From assembly GCF_015475875.1 (NCBI RefSeq), contig NZ_JADKYM010000001.1, forward strand, positions 310,001 to 374,000: a stretch of 64,000 nt of DNA, read 5' to 3'. Within the stretch, counting starts at the first letter, position 1. Every line of letters begins with the position of its first letter. Below are positions 56,602 through 64,000 of the stretch, one piece after another. The position numbers were made by a program, and so were the translations under genes. The stretch is from Sphingopyxis solisilvae. Its GTDB lineage: Bacteria > Pseudomonadota > Alphaproteobacteria > Sphingomonadales > Sphingomonadaceae. The notes under the pieces are model-generated. The model searched no databases and was not told the origin of the DNA. It worked only from the letters and a program-made list of their open reading frames with translations.

Positions 56602-57147
56602 ATGGCGTTCCAGAGCAACCAGTTCATGACCCGTTCGACCGATCGAGCCGACCCAGCGCAGGGCATCGAAGGGGTGTTGCTGGCCAACCGCGACCGCATC
56701 ATCCGCTTCCTGCAGGTGCGCGGTGCCGGCGAGAGCGCTGAAGACCTGTTTCAGGATCTGTGGATGCGGCTCACCGAACGCGCGACCGGTCCGATCGCCG
56801 ATCCTTTGTCCTATGCGATGCGGGCCGCGAACAATCTGATGCTCGACCGCTATCGTTCGGCGCGCCAGCGCGAACTGCGCGACAAGGCGTGGGGTGAAGC
56901 GAGCGACGGCCACGAGCCGTCCGCCGAAGCGTCGCTGATCTCGCGCCAGCAACTCAAACAGGTGCAAGCTGCGATCGCCGCCACCGGCGAACGACCCGCG
57001 CATATCTTCCGCCGCTTCCGGGTCGACGGAGCCAGCCAGCGCGATATCGCGCAGGAAATGGGGCTCAGCCTGAGCACGATCGAGGCCGATCTGCGGAAAG
57101 TCTATGCGGCGCTCGCCGCGTTGCGGAGGCAATTCGATGCCGGCTGA
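56602..57147 (+). CDS. ECF sigma factor, FecI-like
   Basis: A 181-residue extracytoplasmic-function sigma factor. Region 2 is about residues 24-90 (RDRIIRFLQVRGAGESAEDLFQDLWMRL, then NLMLDRYRSARQRE). Region 4 is about 125-175 (FRRFRVDGASQRDIAQEMGLSLSTIEADLRKVYAAL). There is no region 3. The open frame extends to 56467, but ATG 56602 is the best start: the ATG at 56626 and the longer frames are alternatives. The end overlaps the FecR gene by 11 bases. With FecR and an STN receptor it forms a cell-surface signalling set. Confidence 0.88.
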   Translation: MAFQSNQFMTRSTDRADPAQGIEGVLLANRDRIIRFLQVRGAGESAEDLFQDLWMRLTERATGPIADPLSYAMRAANNLMLDRYRSARQRELRDKAWGEASDGHEPSAEASLISRQQLKQVQAAIAATGERPAHIFRRFRVDGASQRDIAQEMGLSLSTIEADLRKVYAALAALRRQFDAG

Positions 57148-58084
57148 CGCAAATGCCATCGAAGCGCGCGCGATCGACTGGCTGATCCGCCAGCGCGATC
57201 CCGATTTCGACGATTGGGACGGCTTTGCCGACTGGTTGGCCGAAGACGGCGAACATGCTGCGGTGTACGATGCGCTGGCCAGCCTCGATCGCGATCTGGG
57301 TGCCCTTCCGCGCGACCGCGGCAATGTCCGGATCGCTCCGGCCGCGCCGTCGGATTCCCCCGCTCCGCGGCGACCGTCGCGACGCGCCTGGTTTGGCGGC
57401 GCGATGGCGGCCGCGCTGGTCGCCGTCATCGGGGTGTCGACGCTGAATCCTTTCGGCAATGGCACCCGGATCGAAACCGCTGCGGGCGAGCACCGTACCG
57501 TTGCGCTCGCCGACGGATCGCTGATCGAGATCAACGGCGGCTCGGTGGTCGAAATCGATCCCGAGCGACCGCGTTTCGCGCGGCTGGAAAGCGGCGAGGC
57601 CATGTTCCATGTCGTTCACCGCGAAAAGGATCCGTTCGTGGTCGAGACGGGCGATGCGCGGATTGTCGATCTGGGTACGGCGTTCAACGTGGTCCGCCGC
57701 GCGCGGCAGACGTCGGTGGCGGTGTCCGAAGGGATCGTGCTGTACAATCCCGATCGCGACAAGGTGCGCTTGGTCGCGGGGCAGGCCATCGATGCCGGCG
57801 ACGACGATCGCCGCCCTCCCGCGGTTCGGAGCATCGACGTTAGCAGCGTTGGCGGATGGCGCAGCGGCCTGCTCGTCTACAACGAAGCGCCGCTTGCACT
57901 GGTCGCGGAAGACCTGAAACGCACAGCGGGAATCGACGTGCGCATCGCACCTGCGGCGGCCAGCCTGTCGTTTCGCGGCGCGCTGATCATCGATCCCGAC
58001 CGCAACCGGACGGTTTCCGATCTCGCCGCCCTGTCCGGGACAACAGCCAGGCGGCAAGACAATGGCTGGATATTGACGCGCTGA
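57137..58084 (+). CDS. FecR-family anti-sigma factor/signal transducer
   Basis: A 315-residue single-pass inner-membrane protein. The N-terminal cytoplasmic domain (DUF4880-like, AIDWLIRQRDPDFDDWDGFADWLAEDGEHAAVYDAL in part) holds the sigma factor. A transmembrane helix is at about 90-110 (AMAAALVAVIGVSTL). The periplasmic FecR domain follows (TAAGEHRTVALADGSLIEINGGS) and then a C-terminal STN-like fold (NEAPLALVAEDLKRTAGIDVRIA). It passes the signal from the receptor's STN domain to the sigma factor. Its start overlaps the sigma gene; the receptor gene follows two bases after its stop. Confidence 0.9.
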   Translation: MPADANAIEARAIDWLIRQRDPDFDDWDGFADWLAEDGEHAAVYDALASLDRDLGALPRDRGNVRIAPAAPSDSPAPRRPSRRAWFGGAMAAALVAVIGVSTLNPFGNGTRIETAAGEHRTVALADGSLIEINGGSVVEIDPERPRFARLESGEAMFHVVHREKDPFVVETGDARIVDLGTAFNVVRRARQTSVAVSEGIVLYNPDRDKVRLVAGQAIDAGDDDRRPPAVRSIDVSSVGGWRSGLLVYNEAPLALVAEDLKRTAGIDVRIAPAAASLSFRGALIIDPDRNRTVSDLAALSGTTARRQDNGWILTR

Positions 58085-58086
58085 CC

Positions 58087-60567
58087 ATGTTCCCGCGCCT
58101 TGCCTTCGCCGCATCAGCGATTGCGCTGAGCCTGCCCGCGCCGGTTCTGGCGGCGGAGGAGCGCGTGTTCGACGTCCCCAAAGGCAGTCTTTCGACGGTC
58201 CTGCCGGTGCTGAGCCGCCAGGCCGGGGTCAGCATCAGCGTTACCGACGCGAAACTTTGGCCTGCCCGCGTCAAGCCCGTCCGCGGGCGGATGAGTGTCG
58301 AGCAGGCGATCAACCGGCTACTGGGCGGCACCGAAGCCCGCGCGGTCCGCGTCAGCGCAACAAGCTGGCGCATCGAGCACCGTCCGGCGGCGGTACGCGT
58401 TGCCCAGCGCCCCCCGCCGCGCACCGTTCCACAACCGCGCGCACGCGAACCGTCGCACAACTATGTCGCCGGGGCGCAGGACGAGATCATCGTCACCGCG
58501 TCAAAGGCCGATACCCCCTATTCCCACTTTGCCGGCGTCGTCACCCAGCTGGGTGGCGACGATCTGGCGTTTGGCGGCGAACGCGGGATGGAATCGATCC
58601 TGTCGCGCACCGCGACCGTCTCCTCGACCCATCTGGGCTCGGGCCGCAACAAGCTGTTCATCCGCGGCATTGCCGATTCCAGCTTCACCGGCCCCACCCA
58701 GTCGACCGTCGGCCAGTATCTCGGCGACGTCCGGCTGAGTTACAACGCGCCCGACCCGGACCTCCGCCTTTACGACATCGACAATGTCGAAATACTCGAA
58801 GGACCACAGGGGACGCTGTATGGCGCCGGCTCGCTTGGCGGCATCATCCGCGTGGTGCCGAAAGCGCCCGATCCGCGGGCGATTTCGATCCAGGCGATCG
58901 CCGGCGTATCGCTGACCCAGCACGGCGCCCCGGGCGGCGACATCGCCGCCATCGCCAACCTTCCCGTGGGCAACGATGGCTACGCTTTGCGGCTGGTCGG
59001 CTATATGCTGACCGACGGCGGCTATATCGACAATCCCTTGCGTGGTCAGAACAACGTGAACCGCATCCATGTCCGCGGCGGCCGCGCGACGATTCGGCTG
59101 GAACCCGGCAACGGCTGGACCATCGATCTGGGCGGCGTGTACCAGGCCGTGATATCCGACGACGCGCAATATGCCGATCGCAATGCGCCGCCGCTGACCC
59201 GCCGCTCGATGGTCGAGCAGAATGCGTCGACGCGTTACGGGCTGGGTACGGTCGTCGTCATGAAGCGATGGGACGACCTGTTTTTCCAGTCGTCCAACGC
59301 CGTCATCGACCACCGGCTGTTCGAACGCTTCGATGCCAGCCTGCCCGCACGGCAACCCGGCAGCGCCGGAGAGGCGGCGGGCAATGTCGATGTCGAACGA
59401 TTGTTCGCCCCGGTTCCGATTATTCCGCTGAACGATATTCCGCGCGTTCTCGACCAACGCAATGCGACGCGGATGCTGGTGAGCGAGAATCGCCTCTCGC
59501 GTCCCTACCACAACGGGCTTGGCTGGGTCGCCGGGCTGGTCGTCACCCGCAATCGGGCGCGGCAGAATCGTGATTATCTTTATGGCTCGCTGAGCACCGC
59601 CCTGCCCGGCGTGACCAACCGGGTCACCGAGATTACCGGCTATGCCGAAGCGACCGCAGAAATCCTGCCTGACCTTGTCGCATCGGGCGGACTGCGGCTG
59701 TCGCATATGCGGCTGGGCGGCGAGGCGCAGGACGTGGCTTTCGCGCTAGCGCAAGCCGGACGCGCGACGACGGCGTCGCGGCACGAAACCGACCTGCTGC
59801 CTTCTCTCTCCCTGCTCGCAACCCCGATCGACAATGTCCGCGTTTATGCCCGGTATCAGGAAGGCTTCCGTCCCGGCGGCCTTGCTGTCGATGGGAATTT
59901 CGTGCGGCGGTTCCGCAACGATCAGGTCCAGACTTGGGAAGCAGGGGTCAGACTCGGCGATCGCAACCGGAACCTGTTCGATGCCAGCGTCGCATTGTCG
60001 CACAGCCGGTGGCGCAATATCCAGGCCGATTTTATCGACAGCAACGGCTTCCCTACGACCGCGAATATCGGCGATGGCCGGATCACCAGCCTGTCGGGTG
60101 CGCTGGCCATGCGGCCGAGCGATGCGCTAACCCTGGAACTCGGCGCAGTTTACAACCACAGCCGCGTTGACGATCTGGCCCTCGAAATTCTGCCGGTGTT
60201 CGCTGCGGCGCCCGAGCGGCTGGGCCGAATACCGAATGTCGCCAGCCATGCGGTGCGCGGTTCGGTCAACTATGCCACGATGGTCGGCGACCAGGATGTC
60301 CGCATCAACGGCTGGGCCAATTATGTCGGCCCTTCGCGCCTCGGGATCGGGCCGGTGCTCGGCGAAAGCCAGGGCGATTATATCGACACGGGACTGGCGA
60401 TGCGGATCGGCAGCGACCGGCGCGGCCTGTCGCTTACTGTGACCAACCTGTTCGATTCGCGTGGCAACCGCTTTTCGCTCGGCACGCCTTATGTCGAGGG
60501 CAACGCCGGTTTCATGACACCGCTACGTCCCCGCACGATCCGTATCGCGGTCGACGTCGCCTATTGA
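58087..60567 (+). CDS. TonB-dependent transducer with STN signalling domain
   Basis: An 826-residue outer-membrane receptor. The signal peptide is about residues 1-22 (VLAAEE). The STN domain is about 24-95 (FDVPKGSLSTVLPVLSRQAGVSISV, then MSVEQAINRLLGG). The plug domain carries EIIVTASKADTPYSHFAGVV, LGSGRNKLFIRGIADSSF and VEILEGPQGTLYGAGSLGG. A beta-barrel ends in RPRTIRIAVDVAY. The STN domain contacts FecR, so ligand binding can activate its own sigma factor. The ligand is unknown; the absence of siderophore-biosynthesis neighbours leaves a siderophore, heme or organic substrate all possible. Confidence 0.9.
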   Translation: MFPRLAFAASAIALSLPAPVLAAEERVFDVPKGSLSTVLPVLSRQAGVSISVTDAKLWPARVKPVRGRMSVEQAINRLLGGTEARAVRVSATSWRIEHRPAAVRVAQRPPPRTVPQPRAREPSHNYVAGAQDEIIVTASKADTPYSHFAGVVTQLGGDDLAFGGERGMESILSRTATVSSTHLGSGRNKLFIRGIADSSFTGPTQSTVGQYLGDVRLSYNAPDPDLRLYDIDNVEILEGPQGTLYGAGSLGGIIRVVPKAPDPRAISIQAIAGVSLTQHGAPGGDIAAIANLPVGNDGYALRLVGYMLTDGGYIDNPLRGQNNVNRIHVRGGRATIRLEPGNGWTIDLGGVYQAVISDDAQYADRNAPPLTRRSMVEQNASTRYGLGTVVVMKRWDDLFFQSSNAVIDHRLFERFDASLPARQPGSAGEAAGNVDVERLFAPVPIIPLNDIPRVLDQRNATRMLVSENRLSRPYHNGLGWVAGLVVTRNRARQNRDYLYGSLSTALPGVTNRVTEITGYAEATAEILPDLVASGGLRLSHMRLGGEAQDVAFALAQAGRATTASRHETDLLPSLSLLATPIDNVRVYARYQEGFRPGGLAVDGNFVRRFRNDQVQTWEAGVRLGDRNRNLFDASVALSHSRWRNIQADFIDSNGFPTTANIGDGRITSLSGALAMRPSDALTLELGAVYNHSRVDDLALEILPVFAAAPERLGRIPNVASHAVRGSVNYATMVGDQDVRINGWANYVGPSRLGIGPVLGESQGDYIDTGLAMRIGSDRRGLSLTVTNLFDSRGNRFSLGTPYVEGNAGFMTPLRPRTIRIAVDVAY

Positions 60568-60569
60568 CG

Positions 60570-60602
60570 GGGCACCTTTCGTCCGAATGACAAAGGGTGC
60601 CC
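60570..60602. terminator. Stem-loop between convergent receptor and acyl-CoA dehydrogenase genes
   Basis: GGGCACCTTT and AAAGGGTGCCC form an imperfect stem (one extra base) around a 12-base loop. It sits between the two stop codons and could serve as a bidirectional terminator. No T run is present. Confidence 0.5.
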
Positions 60603-60608
60603 TGCCGC

Positions 60609-61748
60609 TCATTCGGCCAGTGCGAGCCGTTCGTAGCGGTCCATATGATAGTCGGCGGTGCCGAACTGGCCTTCGATCATCGTCGCGCGCTTGAAATAAT
60701 GGCCGATCGCCAGTTCCTGCGTGATGCCGATGCCGCCGTGGGTCTGGATCGCATTCTGGCCCACGAACTTGGCGCCGCGCGCCACCTTGTTCTTTGCCGC
60801 CGATACTGCCGCCATGCGTTCGGTCGCGGGCAGGCCCAGCTTGAGCGTCGCCATGATCGTCATCGAGCGCGCCTGTTCGACCTCCATGAACATGTCGACC
60901 ATGCGATGCTGGAGCACTTGGAACTTGGCGATCGGCACGCCGAACTGCTTGCGCTGCTGCGTATACTCGAGCGTGCCTTCGTGCAGTTTCTGCATCACGC
61001 CCGTGGCTTCGGCGCAGGTGGCCACGGTCGCTTCGTCGACAACCCGTTCGATCAGCGGCAGCGCCGCCCCCTCGCCACCGAGTAGCGCATCGGCGGGGAT
61101 GGCGACATTTTCGAAATAGATTTCCGACGCGCGGCTGCCGTCGACGGTCGGATAATCGCGGCGGACGATGCCCGGCAGCTTTGCGTCGATCAGGAACAGC
61201 GACACGCCGTCGGCGTCGCGCTGTCCGCCGCCCGTGCGCGCGGTGACGAGCAGGTGGGTCGCCCAGGGGGCGACGTAAACAACGCTCTTGTGACCGTTCA
61301 GGACATAGCCGCCGCCGTCCTTCTTCGCGCTCGTCTTGAGGTTCGCGAGGTCGTAGCGGCCCTGCGGCTCGGCATAGGCAAAGGCGATGATCGCGTTGCC
61401 CGCGATGATTTCGGGGATCATCGCGTCGGCCTGCGCCCCCCCGACGGCCTTGAGCGCGCCGCCCGCGATGACGACGGTCGGCAGATAGGGCTCGATCCCG
61501 ATGACCTTGCCCATTTCCTCCATGACAATCGCATTTTCGAGCGCGCCGCCGCCGAGACCGCCATGCTCTTCGGCAAAGGCCGCGCCGAGCATGCCCAGTT
61601 CCTGCGCCAGCGCGGTCCAGATCGCCGGATCGCGGCCTTCGTCATTGTTGATGAATTTCTGGCGCGTCTCGAAATCATAGGTGTCGGCCAGGAAGCGCGC
61701 CAGCGTGTCGCGGATCATGTCCTGCGTTTCAGTGTAGGTGAAATCCAT
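60609..61748 (-). CDS. Acyl-CoA dehydrogenase, beta-subunit-like
   Basis: A 379-residue flavoprotein of the acyl-CoA dehydrogenase superfamily. FAFAYAEPQGRYDL-like loops, FENVAIPADALLGGEG and the FAD-binding YTQQRKQFGVPIAKFQVLQHRMVDM (residues about 235-260) are present. The C-terminal QTHGGIGITQE is intact. The usual EIQR FAD-binding tail is absent, ending instead QFGTADYHMDRYE. Together with the next gene it may form a heteromeric alpha2beta2 enzyme of the FadE26/27 kind. ATG 61748 is chosen because homology starts there. Confidence 0.85.
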   Translation of the reverse strand: MDFTYTETQDMIRDTLARFLADTYDFETRQKFINNDEGRDPAIWTALAQELGMLGAAFAEEHGGLGGGALENAIVMEEMGKVIGIEPYLPTVVIAGGALKAVGGAQADAMIPEIIAGNAIIAFAYAEPQGRYDLANLKTSAKKDGGGYVLNGHKSVVYVAPWATHLLVTARTGGGQRDADGVSLFLIDAKLPGIVRRDYPTVDGSRASEIYFENVAIPADALLGGEGAALPLIERVVDEATVATCAEATGVMQKLHEGTLEYTQQRKQFGVPIAKFQVLQHRMVDMFMEVEQARSMTIMATLKLGLPATERMAAVSAAKNKVARGAKFVGQNAIQTHGGIGITQELAIGHYFKRATMIEGQFGTADYHMDRYERLALAE

Positions 61749-61770
61749 TATCGTAATCCTGATTTTAGTC

Positions 61771-61846
61771 GTCATCCCGGCGAAGGCCGGGATCTCAACC
61801 TCTCGCAAAGAAGCGGCGGCGAGATCCCGGCCTTCGCCGGGATGAC
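61771..61846. repeat. Perfect 26-bp inverted repeat (dispersed-repeat type)
   Basis: Arms GTCATCCCGGCGAAGGCCGGGATCTC (61771-61796) and its exact reverse complement (61821-61846) surround a 24-base spacer. Each arm itself forms a CCCGGC-GAAG-GCCGGG hairpin. It resembles the dispersed palindromic elements of alphaproteobacterial genomes; here it sits in the 111-base gap between the two acyl-CoA dehydrogenase genes. Confidence 0.85.
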
Positions 61847-61859
61847 GTCAATTATGTGA

Positions 61860-63056
61860 TTAAAGGCCGAGCACCATCTTCGCGATGATGTTGCGCTGAA
61901 TCTCGTTCGATCCGCCATAGATCGTCGTCTTGCGCATGTTGAAATAGGTCGGCGCAGCACGGTGGGCATAGTCGGGCCCGATCGGATGCTCGTTGTCGCC
62001 CTCACCAAACCCACGGAAATAAGGCGCGCCATAGTGACCGACGGCCTCCAGCGTCAGCTCGGTCAACCGCTGCTGGATTTCGCTGCCCTTGATCTTGAGC
62101 AGGCTCGATTCCGGTCCCGGCCCCTTGCCTGCATTGGCGCCGGCCAGGCTGCGCAATTCGGTAAATTCAAGCGCGGTCAGATCGACCTCCAGCTCGGCGA
62201 GCTTGCGCTTGAAAAAGGCGTTGGCGAGCAGCGGCTTGTCGCCGTCGAGTTCGGTGCGCGCAATCGCCTTCACTTTCTCGATCCCGCGTTTCGACGCGGC
62301 GACCCCGGCGATGCCGGTGCGTTCGTGCGCCAGCAAGAACTTCGCGCAGGTCCAGCCCTTGTTTTCCTCGTAAACGCGGTTGGCTACGGGAACGCGGACA
62401 TCCTCCAGCCATACCTCGTTCACCTCATGCTCGCCGCCCAAGGTAATGATGGGTCGCACCGTGATGCCGGGCGATTTCATGTCGATGAGGAGAAAGCTGA
62501 TGCCTTCCTGCTGCTTGGCGTCCTTGTCGGTGCGGACGAGGAAGAAGCCCCAGTCGGCATGCTGCGCCAGCGTCGTCCAGGTCTTTTGCCCGTTGACGAT
62601 ATAATCGTCGCCGTCGCGCACCGCCGTCGTGCGCAGCGAGGCAAGGTCGGACCCCGAACCGGGTTCCGAATAACCCTGGCACCACCAATCCTCTCCCGAC
62701 AGGATGCGGGGAAGGAAATGGGCTTTCTGTTCGGGCGTGCCGAAGGTGTAGATGACGGGACCGACCATCGCGAGGCCGAAGGGCATCAGGCGGATGCAGT
62801 CGGCGCGCGCGGTTTCCTCCGACCAGATAAAGCGCTGCGTCGGCGTCCAGCCGGTGCCGCCATATTCGACCGGCCAAGCGGGCGCGATCCAGCCTTTCTT
62901 ATACAGAATCTTGTGCCAGGCGAGGAAATCCTCCTTAGACAGTTCTTCGCCCTCGTCCTGCTTCCCGCGCAGCTCGGCGGGGTAATTTTCGGCGATGAAA
63001 TCGCGCACTTCCTGCTGGAAGGCGAGATCTTCGGGGCTGAATTCCATGTCCATCAC
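61860..63056 (-). CDS. Acyl-CoA dehydrogenase, alpha-subunit-like
   Basis: A 398-residue acyl-CoA dehydrogenase. The substrate/FAD loop QGYSEPGSGSDLASLRTTA (about residues 128-146), VNGQKTWTTLAQHADW and the C-terminal FAD-binding tail IYGGSNEIQRNIIAKMVLGL are all present. The QRxQFG segment found in the neighbour is missing, replaced by a variable stretch (ASKRGIEKVKAIART). Complementary loss in the two genes suggests subunits of one enzyme. The substrate is unknown (steroid side chain, branched or short-chain acyl-CoA are options). It starts at ATG 63056 or the next ATG and lies 43 bases downstream of a palindromic operator-like site. Confidence 0.85.
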   Translation of the reverse strand: MMDMEFSPEDLAFQQEVRDFIAENYPAELRGKQDEGEELSKEDFLAWHKILYKKGWIAPAWPVEYGGTGWTPTQRFIWSEETARADCIRLMPFGLAMVGPVIYTFGTPEQKAHFLPRILSGEDWWCQGYSEPGSGSDLASLRTTAVRDGDDYIVNGQKTWTTLAQHADWGFFLVRTDKDAKQQEGISFLLIDMKSPGITVRPIITLGGEHEVNEVWLEDVRVPVANRVYEENKGWTCAKFLLAHERTGIAGVAASKRGIEKVKAIARTELDGDKPLLANAFFKRKLAELEVDLTALEFTELRSLAGANAGKGPGPESSLLKIKGSEIQQRLTELTLEAVGHYGAPYFRGFGEGDNEHPIGPDYAHRAAPTYFNMRKTTIYGGSNEIQRNIIAKMVLGL

Positions 63057-63099
63057 GAATCTCCCATCGGATAATGGCGCGCTTATACTGCGCGCTCAC

Positions 63100-63117
63100 C
63101 TTTACGTAAACGGCAAG
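63100..63117. promoter_or_regulatory. Palindrome resembling a LiuR-type operator
   Basis: CTTTACGTAAACGGCAAG matches the form of the MerR-family LiuR operator (CTTTACGTAAACGTAAAG) with two mismatches in one half-site. On the minus strand TTTACG-N17-TATAAG (-10 hexamer about 63082-63087) could be the acyl-CoA dehydrogenase promoter, with the operator over the -35. The match is by eye. Confidence 0.45.
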
Positions 63118-63213
63118 TTGCGATTGACAACTTTCCTCGGCGTAATGATTGCGCGTAACTATGCGGCTTGTCCAGCGCGCGCAGCCGCGGCGGACAAAAT
63201 GGGAGGAAGATCG

Positions 63214-64000
63214 ATGACATGGGCAAAACGGACAGTTCTGTCGGTGGCGGGAGTCTTGGGTGTCGCCGTGGTGGCCGCTTGGATATTCCAGCGGCCAATC
63301 GGCCTGTGGCTGTTCGAACGCGCGGTCGAACGCGCCGCGGCGCGCGATACGCTCAAGGATCTGCCCGATGGATTGCACGTCGGTCTGTGCGGCACGGGCT
63401 CGCCCCTGCCCAGTCGCGAGCGCGCCGCGTCCTGTACCGTCGTGATCGCAGGCAAGGCGATGTTTGTCGTCGATGCCGGTGAAGGGGCGGCGCGCAATAT
63501 AGCGCAGATGGGCCTGCCCAATGGCCGCATCAAGGCGATGTTCCTCACCCATTTTCATTCGGACCATATCGACGGCATGGGCCCGATGATGCTGCTCCGC
63601 TGGACCGCCAGCGGCAACAGCAGCCCCCTGCCCGTTTATGGGCCACCGGGCGTCGAGCAGGTAATCGTCGGGTTCAATTCCGCCTACGCACTCGATAACG
63701 GCTATCGCACCGCGCACCATGGTCAGGCGATAACCCCGCCTGCCGCCGCGGGCGCCACCGCAATGCCCTTCGCGATCCCCGCTGCGCCAACGGTCGTCTA
63801 TGAAGACGATGGTTTGCGCGTCACCGCGTTTCCTGTCGATCACCGCCCGGTGCAACCGTCGGTCGGCTACCGTTTCGACTATAAGGGACGCAGCGTCGTC
63901 GTCAGCGGCGATACGGCGCCGTCAAAATCCCTGGAAGCGGCATCCAAAGGCGCCGACCTGCTGATCCACGAGGCGCTAAACCCCGCGATGGTCAAGACGC
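63214..64000 (+). CDS. MBL-fold metallo-hydrolase, membrane-anchored (3' truncated)
   Basis: An open frame from ATG 63214 runs off the window end, giving 262 residues. The N-terminus has one hydrophobic helix (about residues 8-24), so it is anchored or exported. The metal motif THFHSDHIDG has His113, His115, Asp117 and His118; GTGSPLPSRERAASCT is a family feature, and VVSGDTAPS supplies the next metal ligand. This resembles arylsulfatase or RNase Z-like members of the metallo-beta-lactamase superfamily. GGGAGGAAG lies just upstream of the start. It is divergent from the acyl-CoA dehydrogenase gene with 157 bases between starts. The substrate is unknown. Confidence 0.85.
   Translation, partial: MTWAKRTVLSVAGVLGVAVVAAWIFQRPIGLWLFERAVERAAARDTLKDLPDGLHVGLCGTGSPLPSRERAASCTVVIAGKAMFVVDAGEGAARNIAQMGLPNGRIKAMFLTHFHSDHIDGMGPMMLLRWTASGNSSPLPVYGPPGVEQVIVGFNSAYALDNGYRTAHHGQAITPPAAAGATAMPFAIPAAPTVVYEDDGLRVTAFPVDHRPVQPSVGYRFDYKGRSVVVSGDTAPSKSLEAASKGADLLIHEALNPAMVKT

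Noticed and set aside
63118..63150. TTGACA at 63124-63129 as the promoter of the final metallo-hydrolase gene
   Set aside because: The -35 is perfect but no -10-like hexamer lies 16-18 bases downstream (TAATGA is only 13 away), so I do not call it.

Overview
The window is a GC-rich, gene-dense stretch of alphaproteobacterial chromosome. Gene content and order (nuoN-birA-coaX-rnj, an ispDF fusion, ntrBC-ntrYX-hfq-hflX, a duplicated Hfq, several TonB-dependent receptors) suggest the order Sphingomonadales, probably Sphingopyxis or a close relative. That assignment is inference from protein resemblance, not a database match. There is no prophage, insertion sequence, CRISPR array or rRNA operon. 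Three tRNA genes are present: Ile2-CAT, Pro-TGG and Ser-TGA.

Region 1 (1-13.3 kb): the end of the complex I operon with biotin ligase, pantothenate kinase and RNase J; a large two-helix coiled-coil protein resembling the polarity factor TipN, divergent from a small Hpt-like protein that lacks the phospho-histidine; a secreted TPR protein; an Lrp regulator; an atypical histidine kinase followed by a polysaccharide deacetylase-like protein; and a membrane-anchored M20 peptidase. Region 2 (13.3-20 kb): an Ala-rich lipoprotein, EttA, a hotdog thioesterase, carbonic anhydrase, LipA, a RatA/COQ10-like protein, CinA/PncC and IspDF. Region 3 (20-29.4 kb): a same-strand run dusB-ntrB-ntrC-ntrY-ntrX-hfq-hflX, the nitrogen-response and RNA-chaperone block.

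Region 4 (29.3-38.2 kb): mazG, then a long minus-strand run mltB-rlpA-D,D-carboxypeptidase-tmk-holB-metG-tatD-MBL hydrolase-small membrane protein. It joins cell-wall remodelling to DNA precursor supply, replication and translation. Region 5 (38.4-53 kb) is the main accessory block: a D-aminoacylase-like amidohydrolase divergent from a LysR regulator; then DgcN-like and DgcA-like enzymes, a glutamate/dicarboxylate symporter, a serine hydrolase and a PBP4-type carboxypeptidase in a tight operon; a convergent penicillin-acylase-like hydrolase; and a large TonB receptor. I read it as a system for releasing, importing and racemising D-glutamate or other D-amino acids, plausibly from peptidoglycan or D-amino-acid peptides.

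Region 6 (53-60.6 kb): an autotransporter with calcium-loop-like inserts, then an ECF sigma factor, a FecR-type anti-sigma factor and a TonB receptor with an STN signalling domain, i.e. a cell-surface signalling module. Region 7 (60.6-64 kb): two acyl-CoA dehydrogenases that look like complementary subunits, separated by a perfect 26-bp inverted repeat and preceded by a palindrome resembling a LiuR-type operator, then a metallo-beta-lactamase-fold protein cut by the window end.
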